Positions 16,694 to 23,485 of a DNA stretch of 28,792 nucleotides are shown here, piece after piece. The notes beneath the pieces were generated by a model. The model did no database searches, was not told the origin of the DNA, and worked only from the letters and a program-made list of their open reading frames with translations. Position 1 is the first letter of the stretch; the number at the start of each line of letters is the position of its first letter. The position numbers and the translations under genes were made by a program. The stretch comes from CAYXDR01 sp046498185 (GTDB taxonomy: Bacteria > Desulfobacterota > DSM-4660 > Desulfatiglandales > Desulfatiglandaceae), in assembly GCA_046498185.1 (NCBI GenBank), contig JAWOBE010000001.1, positions 1-28,792 on the forward strand. The letters are read 5' to 3'.

Positions 16694-16720
16694 TTCAACC
16701 TCCTTATTTATTTGTCTATG

Positions 16721-18088
16721 TCAGACAGGCGGAGGAACTTCAGCGGTGTGATCCTGAAAAAGGGTGAATTCCTTTATAAATGTCAACTTAAAAGCACCGG
16801 TGGGGCCGTTGCGTTGTTTTCCGATAATTATTTCCGCTATATTGCGGTTCGTTTCTGAATCCTGGTGATAAACTTCATCCCGGTAAATAAAAGCGATAAC
16901 GTCGGCATCCTGTTCTATTGCGCCGCTTTCACGCAGATCGGCCATCTGGGGGCGTTTGTTGGGCCTGTCTTCAACCTTGCGGTTCAGCTGTGAGAGGGCA
17001 ATAACCGGCACACTGAGATCCTTTGCAAGTGCTTTAAGCATTCGGGATGTCTCGGAAATTTCTATCTGGCGGCTTTCTGCATTCCTCCTTCCCTGGATAA
17101 GCTGAAGGTAATCTATTATTACAAGGGCCAGATCATTACGTTTTTTCAGTCTGCGGCATTTGGCTTTCATTTCGAGGGCGCTTGCTCCGGAACTGTCGTC
17201 TATATAAATCGGCAGCTCGGCCAGCCGATTGGCTGAATCCGTCAGGCGGTCCCAGTCATTTTCGGCAAGGTAGCCGGTACGCAGTTTAGCCGCGTTGATC
17301 CTGGCGTCCGCTCCCAACAGGCGTATCCCAAGCTGCTGTCTGGACATTTCCAGCGAGAATACGGCGACGGCTTTACCCGTTTGCTTGGCTGCATTCAGCG
17401 CTATATTCAGCGCGAGCGCGGTTTTTCCCATACTGGGCCTGGCGGCGATGATAATCAGGTCGGAGGGCTGGAGGCCGGAGGTATAGGCGTCGAAATCTTT
17501 GAATCCGGAAGGGATTCCGGTCACGTAACCATCGAAGCCGGCAACGCTTTCCAGCTTTTTGAAGCTCGAGCGGATGACGTCGTTCAAAGGCTGGAAACCT
17601 TCGTTTATCTGCTCTTCGGCGATATCGAAGATTGATTGTTCAGCCATTTCGAGCAGTGCCTCGGTTTCGCCCCATTCCTGGAAACAGGAATCGGAGATAG
17701 TCGAGCATTGAGCGATCAATTTTCGGCGTACAGATAAGTCCTTGATGATCGAAGCATGGTGAACAATGCCAGCGGAAGTTGATACGGCATCTACAAGAGA
17801 AGCCAGATATTCATTGCCGCCGGTTTTTTCGGTGAGACCTTTTTTGGCGATCGTCCTCGAAAGGGTGATCACATCGATAGGCTCTCCGATCGTGTAAAGC
17901 TCCAGCATGCCCTCATAAAGGAATGCGTGAGCCTCACGGTAGAAGTCCCCCGGCGCAAGGATGTCCATCAGGCTGTTCAGGGCTTCATTATTAATCAGGA
18001 CACCACCAAGGACGGCCTGTTCGGCTTCTATGTTATGCGGAGGAATTTTTGTCGTAGACGTAACGTTTTTATCTTTTGCCCGGGCCAT
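16721..18088 (-). CDS. dnaB: Replicative DNA helicase DnaB
   Basis: Hexameric 5'-3' helicase that unwinds DNA at the replication fork and recruits primase. It has 455 residues from ATG 18088, chosen because AAGGAG sits just upstream; earlier in-frame codons to 18139 lack a site. The N-terminal domain begins PPHNIEAEQAVLGG; the RecA-like domain has Walker A AARPSMGKTALALN (215-228), SLEMSRQQL, and IDYLQLI for Walker B. No intein or interruption is seen. It follows rplI as in many deltaproteobacteria, and hflX follows closely. Confidence 0.97.
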   Translation of the reverse strand: MARAKDKNVTSTTKIPPHNIEAEQAVLGGVLINNEALNSLMDILAPGDFYREAHAFLYEGMLELYTIGEPIDVITLSRTIAKKGLTEKTGGNEYLASLVDAVSTSAGIVHHASIIKDLSVRRKLIAQCSTISDSCFQEWGETEALLEMAEQSIFDIAEEQINEGFQPLNDVIRSSFKKLESVAGFDGYVTGIPSGFKDFDAYTSGLQPSDLIIIAARPSMGKTALALNIALNAAKQTGKAVAVFSLEMSRQQLGIRLLGADARINAAKLRTGYLAENDWDRLTDSANRLAELPIYIDDSSGASALEMKAKCRRLKKRNDLALVIIDYLQLIQGRRNAESRQIEISETSRMLKALAKDLSVPVIALSQLNRKVEDRPNKRPQMADLRESGAIEQDADVIAFIYRDEVYHQDSETNRNIAEIIIGKQRNGPTGAFKLTFIKEFTLFQDHTAEVPPPV

Positions 18089-18219
18089 TGTACTCCTTTC
18101 GTAGACCTGGAAAGCAAAATACAATCGGCCTCCAGGCACGGGTAAACACCAGTAGCTCGGCGGTCAATTACGTTTTGTCCGGGCGGAATCCAGGTGCAGT
18201 GACAGAAAAAATGGTTGAA

Positions 18220-18672
18220 TCAGCTTTCCTCGAGACTTCGGACCTCGACTTTGACAGTGCTGGTGACAGTCGGGTAAATTTTAATCAGGATGTTGTACTC
18301 CCCGAGGCTCTTTATGGGCTTGTCGATAACGATCTTTTTTCGATCTACAACTATTCCCTTTTTCTCCAAAGCTGCAGCGATGTCCATGCTTGTGACGGAG
18401 CCGTACAGTTTGCCCTCTTCGCCAGCCTTCTGTTTGAAAACAAGGGTTACGCCTTCAAGGGTGGCCGCCATTTTCTCGGCTTCCTCTTTCGCCCGGAGCC
18501 GTTTGACTTCGATTTTCTTCTTTCTGAGTTCAAAAGACTTTAAATTACCGGGAGTGGCTTCCAAAGCAATTTGTTTAGGAATAAGAAAGTTACGCGCGTA
18601 ACCGTCGGCAACATTTATCAGGTCGCCCTCCAATCCCAATTCATCGAAATCTTTTTCTAAGATTACCTGCAT
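18220..18672 (-). CDS. rplI: 50S ribosomal protein L9
   Basis: Ribosomal protein of 150 residues. The N-terminal L9 signature (VADGYARNFLIPKQIAL) is followed by the long connecting helix rich in Lys/Glu and the C-terminal domain (KLYGSVTSMDIAAAL). ATG 18672 is chosen: CGGAGG ends 6 bases before it, whereas ATG 18678 touches that site directly. It is the last ribosomal gene of the rpsF-rpsR-DUF2232-rplI set. Confidence 0.97.
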   Translation of the reverse strand: MQVILEKDFDELGLEGDLINVADGYARNFLIPKQIALEATPGNLKSFELRKKKIEVKRLRAKEEAEKMAATLEGVTLVFKQKAGEEGKLYGSVTSMDIAAALEKKGIVVDRKKIVIDKPIKSLGEYNILIKIYPTVTSTVKVEVRSLEES

Positions 18673-18743
18673 AAGCATCCTCCGTGATGCACATAAGTGC
18701 CTGATTCATGGGGTTTCAACCTTTTAAGCTCCTATAAGCGAAA

Positions 18744-19709
18744 TTAGTCGGTCTGATTTTTTCTTATTCGCCTGAAATCCAACCATTGGTCGAAAACACC
18801 CAAAATTGCCAATAACAACATGAAAAATTGTTGAATTGTTATCAAAAAATAAAAAATAATTTTTAAAGTTAAAGGTAAATTATATTTATTTAAATAAAAA
18901 ATAGCAATGGATAAACCTTGAAAAAAATAAACAACGGCTAAAATAATAAGTAAGTTTATCGCTACTATTTGTAACGTTCCGGCGGCGAGCAGTGAGCCGA
19001 ATCCAGCAATGATCAGAAACCAGATCAGTCTTTCAGGAACCTGCCATCTGTCCCCGGGTTGAAATTGGGGGTAGGCCAGACCAAGCCGTTTAAAAATCGG
19101 TCCGGCCAGCATTACGTTGAACCAGATCACCAGACCCATCCCTATAATCATGAGTGAAGGATAGATCCTGATCAAGGTTTTAACAAATATCTCGGCGTAG
19201 CCGTCAGTGCCACCTCCATTTTCAACCGGGGCGCCCAAGTCCCTGTACAGCTGGACAGTCGGTTGAAGCTGCTCTTTGATCAGCGTGGTAACCATTTCTG
19301 AAGGCCCCAACCCTTGGGCCGCTCCCAGACCAAAAAGCATTATCGCGCCAAAAACCGTCATCGCGCCGAGTGCGGTGGTAATCGTCAAACCAAGCGTAAA
19401 TTTGCGTCTGAAAAGTTCGGACAGTACTATTCCCAGAAAACTGAATTCGACGCAAAACACGACCGCTTGTCGGTGACCGGTAAGCCCGGATATCACGGTG
19501 ACCGCCATAACCGACAGCACCGCAAGAATCAATCCTCTCTGCAGCCCCAGCTTAGTAGCGTAAGAAAGAAACAGCAAAGGGCTCAGAAGCGTCAGCAAGG
19601 GCCCTAATATCGGGATCCACAAAGATGCATAAAGCAGAACCAGTGCACCCCCGACGCATCCGAATATATCCGTGAGACTCATCGAAAGACGTAGAAAGGA
19701 AAAGGGCAT
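18744..19709 (-). CDS. DUF2232 (YybS-like) integral membrane protein
   Basis: Membrane protein of about 321 residues with roughly eight hydrophobic helices and no catalytic motif I can name. It belongs by content and position (between rpsR and rplI) to the DUF2232/YybS family of unknown function. The start is uncertain: ATG 19709, GTG 19721 and ATG 19682 (MSLTDIFG) all lack a clear ribosome binding site. The 3' part is unusual: 18841-18900 is about 93% A+T while flanking genes are near balanced, although the frame stays open and encodes a plausible membrane helix. Confidence 0.8.
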   Translation of the reverse strand: MPFSFLRLSMSLTDIFGCVGGALVLLYASLWIPILGPLLTLLSPLLFLSYATKLGLQRGLILAVLSVMAVTVISGLTGHRQAVVFCVEFSFLGIVLSELFRRKFTLGLTITTALGAMTVFGAIMLFGLGAAQGLGPSEMVTTLIKEQLQPTVQLYRDLGAPVENGGGTDGYAEIFVKTLIRIYPSLMIIGMGLVIWFNVMLAGPIFKRLGLAYPQFQPGDRWQVPERLIWFLIIAGFGSLLAAGTLQIVAINLLIILAVVYFFQGLSIAIFYLNKYNLPLTLKIIFYFLITIQQFFMLLLAILGVFDQWLDFRRIRKNQTD

Positions 19710-19758
19710 CCCATTATACACGCAGCTGCGCCATTCACGGCCTTTCCCGGACGGCGCT

Positions 19759-20028
19759 TTATTTCAGCGCCGAAGTGGAGAAAGGCAGAAGCGCCATGGC
19801 TCGAGCTTGTTTGATGGCGGCAGTCAGCATTCTCTGATGTTTGGCACAATTGCCGGAAATTCTCCTGGGAGTGATTTTGCCCCGTTCGGTTGTGAAATAC
19901 CGCAACGTCTTTGTTTCCTTGTAGTCAATTACCAAGCTGCTGTCGGCACAGAACCTGCAGACCTTCCGTCTGTGGAAAGGGCGTCTCACCTTACTTTTGC
20001 CTGCGGACCCACTAAATCTTTCTGCCAT
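19759..20028 (-). CDS. rpsR: 30S ribosomal protein S18
   Basis: Ribosomal protein of 89 residues. It has the S18 core (CRFC...IDYKETKTLRYFTTERGKITPRR followed by GNCAKHQR) and keeps three cysteines able to bind zinc, so this is a C+ form. It begins 3 bases after the rpsF stop, as expected for proteins that bind 16S rRNA as an S6-S18 pair. Confidence 0.97.
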   Translation of the reverse strand: MAERFSGSAGKSKVRRPFHRRKVCRFCADSSLVIDYKETKTLRYFTTERGKITPRRISGNCAKHQRMLTAAIKQARAMALLPFSTSALK

Positions 20029-20031
20029 GAT

Positions 20032-20454
20032 TTAACCTTCTTCCCGATTTTCTTCGGTTGATGCATTTTCTTTTATTTCCGTGTCTTCTTCCTCGCGTGA
20101 TCCGCCGGACTCCGGCTCCTCGGCATTTCCAGGCTTGAGGGATGCTTTAAGGGCTTCGACATCGGCATGGTCGCTCAGCTTCAATGTCTGGTACTTGAGA
20201 ACTCTTTCGTCGAGTTTGAAGTTCCGTTCAATTTCGGAAACAAGACCGCCGTCACCGCAATATTCGATCAAGACATAGAAGCCCTTATCGAATTTTTTTA
20301 CATTATAGGCCAGCGACCGTTTTCCCCATTCTTCGGTCTTTATGAACTCGCCCTTGTTTTTTTCAATAATTTCAATGAACTTAGCGGTTTCGGCTTTGTA
20401 CTCATCTTCAGGCAGGTCGGGATTTAAAAGATACAGTGTTTCATAATGCCTCAT
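20032..20454 (-). CDS. rpsF: 30S ribosomal protein S6
   Basis: Ribosomal protein of 140 residues beginning MRHYETLYLLNP, the usual S6 start. ATG 20454 is supported by AAGGAG (20464-20469) 9 bases upstream. The globular S6 domain ends near residue 110; after it comes an acidic Glu-rich tail (about 30 residues) like the glutamate tails of some S6 proteins. The leader contains four alternating complementary G/C blocks that could control its translation. Confidence 0.96.
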   Translation of the reverse strand: MRHYETLYLLNPDLPEDEYKAETAKFIEIIEKNKGEFIKTEEWGKRSLAYNVKKFDKGFYVLIEYCGDGGLVSEIERNFKLDERVLKYQTLKLSDHADVEALKASLKPGNAEEPESGGSREEEDTEIKENASTEENREEG

Positions 20455-20481
20455 ACGAAAATTCTCCTTTCGGCCGTTTGT

Positions 20482-20535
20482 TCCCCTGCCGGGGATGTGG
20501 TCCCCATCCGACAAAATCTTTTTGATATCGGGGAC
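20482..20535 (-). promoter_or_regulatory. Structured rpsF leader, possible S6:S18 control element
   Basis: On the mRNA, four blocks alternate: GTCCCC (20530-20535), GGGGAC (20500-20505), TCCCC (20491-20495) and GGGGA (20482-20486). Block 2 can pair with 1 or 3, and block 3 with 2 or 4, giving mutually exclusive hairpins that end 12 bases before the ribosome binding site. The 1:2 hairpin is extended by an inner CAAAA/TTTTG stem. rpsF leaders are known S6:S18 binding sites in other bacteria; whether this is that motif is not proven here. Confidence 0.45.
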
Positions 20536-20560
20536 AAGGAGTAGAAAAACTTAAACAAAT

Positions 20561-20590
20561 ATTTTTCTCAAATCATTCAATTTTTGTCAA
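20561..20590 (-). promoter_or_regulatory. Probable promoter of the rpsF operon
   Basis: On the - strand, TTGACA (20585-20590) is followed after 18 bases by AAAAAT (20561-20566). The region is AT-rich and lies about 110 bases before rpsF, leaving room for the structured leader. The -10 box is only a fair match. Confidence 0.4.
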
Positions 20591-20642
20591 TAAATTTTTA
20601 TCGGGTTTTTCTGTGTCATGTCCTTTTTGTTCTGCCTGGAGT

Positions 20643-20661
20643 GTCAAAATGGAATTTTGAC
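20643..20661. promoter_or_regulatory. Perfect 8-3-8 palindrome (operator-like)
   Basis: GTCAAAAT-GGA-ATTTTGAC is a perfect inverted repeat in the gap between the yggT stop and the rpsF promoter. A further GTCAAAA half-site (20674-20680) and a smaller palindrome CAAACT-AA-AGTTTG (20694-20707) lie next to it. Neither has a T-run expected of a terminator, so a repressor or activator site is more likely. The rest of 20662-20752 shows no gene. Confidence 0.4.
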
Positions 20662-20752
20662 CTGGTCCGCACCTGTCAAAAGTTTATAACCGTCAAACTA
20701 AAGTTTGGCCCTCCATGTTTCTGGCGACGGAAAACCCCGGCATTTAAAAGCT

Positions 20753-21049
20753 TTATAGCCTTTGTGCGAGTTGAAGAAGGCTTTGAATCAAAAAAGACTG
20801 AACGAAAATTATCGCCAAAATAACAAGGATGGGCGAGAAGTCGATTCCGCCGAAAAAAAGCGGAATTCTACGTCTTACCGCATAGAGCACAGGGTCGGTT
20901 ATCGAACTCAAAAATTTTACGATAGGGTTGAAAGGATCCGGATTTACCCACGAAATCACCGCTCTGGCTATGATCATCCACATATAAAGATTCAGCGCGA
21001 TATCGAGTATCTTGGCCACAGCAGCCAGGAAATTTCCTATGACAAACAT
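20753..21049 (-). CDS. YggT family membrane protein
   Basis: Small inner-membrane protein of 98 residues with two hydrophobic regions (about 5-35 and 68-92) around SWVNPDPFNPIVKFLSSITDP, the YggT signature. The family is linked to membrane or division functions in various bacteria but has no agreed reaction. AGGAGG lies about 10 bases before ATG 21049. It follows the RNase P RNA gene on the same strand. Confidence 0.88.
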   Translation of the reverse strand: MFVIGNFLAAVAKILDIALNLYMWMIIARAVISWVNPDPFNPIVKFLSSITDPVLYAVRRRIPLFFGGIDFSPILVILAIIFVQSFLIQSLLQLAQRL

Positions 21050-21136
21050 GAATTTAGAGCCTCCTAGTGCCCGGCGGTATTTACAAAAGATTCAATCAGT
21101 GACTACAGTAACTCCGAAGCCTTTTCAAAAGGACCC

Positions 21137-21147
21137 AAAAAAATTAA
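21137..21147 (-). terminator. T-tract terminating RNase P RNA
   Basis: Immediately after the 3' arm of the long P1 helix the - strand reads TTAATTTTTTT. The closing helix of the RNA plus this tract should act as its terminator. Confidence 0.5.
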
Positions 21148-21544
21148 GGCATGTCGGATCGGAACGTAAGCCGGGTTCTGTTTCCAGAGGCAGTCGCCTG
21201 CCACTGGTCGACGGCCATTCATCTAGCTGCGACGTTGCCATCGTAGTCGAGCGACCTACCCGGGAACTCGGGCGGACCACCCTCAATCGTTCCGCTATTT
21301 GGTCTTGCTCCGGATGGGGTTTACCTAGCCCTTTCCGTCACCGGAAAAGCTGGTGAGCTCTTACCTCACCGTTTCACCCTTACCCCGAAGGAGCCCTGAA
21401 GCTTCCGGGGCGGTTTCTTTTCTGTGGCACTTTCCTTCTCGTCACCGAGACTGGTCGTTATCCAGCATCCTGTCCTGTGGAGCCCGGACTTTCCTCCCCC
21501 CTGGGTTTACAGGGCGGCGGCCGTCTGTTCCGGTCCGGCATGCC
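21148..21544 (-). ncRNA. rnpB: RNase P RNA, bacterial type A
   Basis: Catalytic RNA that trims the 5' ends of tRNA precursors. Conserved blocks are readable on the - strand: GAGGAAAGTCCGGGCTCC near the 5' end, ACAGAAA and AAACCGCC, GGTAAGAGCTCACC, AACCCCATCCGGAGCAAGAC, GGGTAGGTCGC and ACAGAACCCGGCTTA near the 3' end. The ends were set by the P1 helix: GGCATGCCGGACCGGAAC at the 5' end pairs with the 3' end over 18 positions with two C-A mismatches. Length is about 397 bases. Confidence 0.95.
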
Positions 21545-21552
21545 TATAGTAA

Positions 21553-21581
21553 AATATTAACACGAATGAGCCATCAGTCAA
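21553..21581 (-). promoter_or_regulatory. Probable promoter of rnpB
   Basis: On the - strand, TTGACT (21576-21581), a 17-base spacer and AATATT (21553-21558). This places the expected start about 8 bases downstream, at the first base of the P1 helix. The -35 box overlaps the stop codon of the upstream gene. Confidence 0.5.
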
Positions 21582-22330
21582 CCTTGCTGCGCATCTTGTT
21601 CCGTGTCGATAGATTTGTACCTTTCGTCGTCTCCCCAGTAAATTATTCTCATGCAGTGAGGACAGCTCATCATCTTTTCACCTTTTATCAACTCGTTGAA
21701 TTTTTGGGGAGGAATCGCAAGATGGCAGCACTGGCATACTCCTTTCATGACAGCGCTTACGGCAAGGCCTCCTTTACGTTTGAGCAATTGTTCGTAATGC
21801 TTCAACAGGCTATCGTCAATGTCGCTGCATAACGCTTTTCTTTGACTGAGGAATGATTTAAATGTTTTTTCGAGTTTTTGCTCGTGTTTTTTAAGCTGGG
21901 CACGTTCTTTTTCTACAGCCTTGGTCAATTCCTTGCTCTCACTGATTTTTTCCGCCTGGTTCCGTTCCGAGTCTTCAATTCTTTCCATGAGCTCAATCGA
22001 TCGATCTTCCCGCCGTTGTTTTTCGGTTTGGAAGTCATCAATTTCTTTCAAGGCTGCTTGGTATTCTTTATTAGATTTGATTTGAGATAATTTATCATTG
22101 CTTTTTTGTATCTTTGCGTCAATTGTTGCTATTTCTTGATCCATATTCCGGTGTTCTTTTTTCAACGCTTCCAGCTCAATCTCGGCATTTTTCACCTCGG
22201 TGTGCATCTCGGTGATTTTTTGGTCGAGGGCCTTTAGCTTGGCCGGATACTGCCGTTTTTCATTGGCAATCGCCATTAAATGTTTGTCGAAAGCCTGAAG
22301 GTCTATCAAACGTGATAATTGTTCTTGCAC
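21578..22330 (-). CDS. Coiled-coil protein with C4 zinc ribbon
   Basis: A 250-residue cytoplasmic protein. Residues about 10-180 are a long charged coiled coil (heptad-like Leu/Ile with many Lys and Glu). The C-terminal part carries four zinc-ligand cysteines in CQCC and CPHC (roughly residues 199-225). This is the architecture of the C4-type zinc ribbon family (zf-RING_7, CdsZ/CT398-like), often found beside the NIF3-like gene as here. The start is a GTG; GGGGTG-like purines precede it. Its precise role is unknown. Confidence 0.82.
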   Translation of the reverse strand: MQEQLSRLIDLQAFDKHLMAIANEKRQYPAKLKALDQKITEMHTEVKNAEIELEALKKEHRNMDQEIATIDAKIQKSNDKLSQIKSNKEYQAALKEIDDFQTEKQRREDRSIELMERIEDSERNQAEKISESKELTKAVEKERAQLKKHEQKLEKTFKSFLSQRKALCSDIDDSLLKHYEQLLKRKGGLAVSAVMKGVCQCCHLAIPPQKFNELIKGEKMMSCPHCMRIIYWGDDERYKSIDTEQDAQQG

Positions 22331-22410
22331 CTTTTCACCCCTTTTTTACCTGCTGGTATACTGACTTTCTCAATATATGCTGCTGTAAGTATTCTGCCTC
22401 GATACTTTGT

Positions 22411-23217
22411 TTATAACACCGACAGAGGATCGGCCTCTTCAGCCGTATAAACCTCTACGGCCCATCCAACTTCTTTCATGGACACTGCCAGTTTTCGTAT
22501 AACGCGGCTGAAGGCAGCCCTTTCGGTGGCGAAATGGCCTGCATCCACCACGATTAAATTGCGGTGAATTGCATCGAGGGCCTGATGGTGGGTGACATCG
22601 CCGGTAAGAAAAAGATCAGCACCGGCATCAGCCGCCTCGTTGATCATTCCACCGCCGGAACCTCCAACCACTGCAATCCTGTGTACGGATGTCGGCGAAC
22701 CACCCGTCACCCTTATATGGCTTAGTCCGAGAGAAGTTTTTATCCTGGCAAAAATGTTTTCCAACGTTTCGGTTTCAGGAAGATTCCCGATGCGGCCCAA
22801 ACCAACCCCCTCGTCTTTCCGACTTTCCTCCAACACTTCAACGTTCAGGAGCCCGATCATCTCAGCCAGCGCGTCGGATATTCCGCCGCGTGCGGAGTCT
22901 AGATTGGTGTGCAGGGACACCAAGCTGATTCCCCTGGAAACGGCCGCCTGAACGACGTCGCCCGGAAACATATCCAACACAAGTGATGAAACGGGTTTGA
23001 AAAAAAGCGGATGATGGGTTACGACCAGGCCGGCTCCTTTTGATGCGGCCTGGTCGACTGCGGAAACAGAGGGATCCAGGGCTGACAGCAAAGCCTGCAG
23101 GGGACGGTCGGGAAAACCCACCTGGAGTCCAGGATTGTCCCAGCTTTCGGCAAGACTTGCGGGGGCGGCCCTCTGCAGGAATTCCAGCACCTCTTTCACC
23201 GTAGGACTTTTGACCAT
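22411..23217 (-). CDS. NIF3-like dinuclear metal centre protein (YbgI/YqfO family)
   Basis: A 268-residue protein of the NIF3 family, which forms hexameric rings with a two-metal site; some members are annotated as GTP cyclohydrolase 1 type 2 homologues, but the cellular role is unsettled. Metal-site motifs are intact: AESWDNPGLQVG near the start, THHPLFF, HTNLDSARGG and, near the C-terminus, GDVTHHQAL and DAGHFATE. It is the short form without the inserted PII-like domain. Its ribosome binding site (CGGAG) lies in the 3' arm of a small hairpin, GCTCC/GGAGC at 23221-23237. Confidence 0.9.
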   Translation of the reverse strand: MVKSPTVKEVLEFLQRAAPASLAESWDNPGLQVGFPDRPLQALLSALDPSVSAVDQAASKGAGLVVTHHPLFFKPVSSLVLDMFPGDVVQAAVSRGISLVSLHTNLDSARGGISDALAEMIGLLNVEVLEESRKDEGVGLGRIGNLPETETLENIFARIKTSLGLSHIRVTGGSPTSVHRIAVVGGSGGGMINEAADAGADLFLTGDVTHHQALDAIHRNLIVVDAGHFATERAAFSRVIRKLAVSMKEVGWAVEVYTAEEADPLSVL

Positions 23218-23247
23218 AAAGCTCCGGAACCTGGAGCATCAAAAAGC

Positions 23248-23280
23248 AAAAGGGCGCATCCACCGGGATTGCGCCCTTTT
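23248..23280 (-). terminator. Rho-independent terminator after the rpoD-tRNA transcript
   Basis: AAAAGGGCGCA (23248-23258) and TGCGCCCTTTT (23270-23280) form a perfect 11-base stem with an 11-base loop, T-rich on both sides, so it can work in both directions. On the - strand it lies 67 bases after the tRNA and just before the NIF3-like gene. Confidence 0.85.
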
Positions 23281-23346
23281 TTCAATAATCTCCAGGATTT
23301 TGTAATTGTTTTATCCACCGCGACACAAATATATTTATCTATAAAT

Positions 23347-23422
23347 TGGTGTGCCCACCTGGATTCGAACCAGAGACCTACCGGTTATGAGCCGGTGGCT
23401 CTTCCAGCTGAGCTATAGGCCC
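23347..23422 (-). tRNA. tRNA with CAU anticodon (Met, or Ile2 after lysidine modification)
   Basis: A complete 76-base cloverleaf with encoded CCA. Anticodon loop CTCATAA is closed by ACCGG/CCGGT; D-stem GCTC/GAGC; T-arm TCTGG-TTCGAAT-CCAGG; variable loop AGGTC. The acceptor stem GGGCCTA against TGGGCAC has a G-A mismatch at position 2-71. CAU can be elongator Met or Ile2; C4-G69 and C5-G68 are also seen in Ile2 tRNAs, so identity is left open. A tRNA just after rpoD is common in deltaproteobacteria. Confidence 0.93.
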
Positions 23423-23485
23423 ACACAGCCGAACAACAGCCTTTAAAAATGCTCGTTTTGAGACTGGTTGTCAAGAAAATTTATA

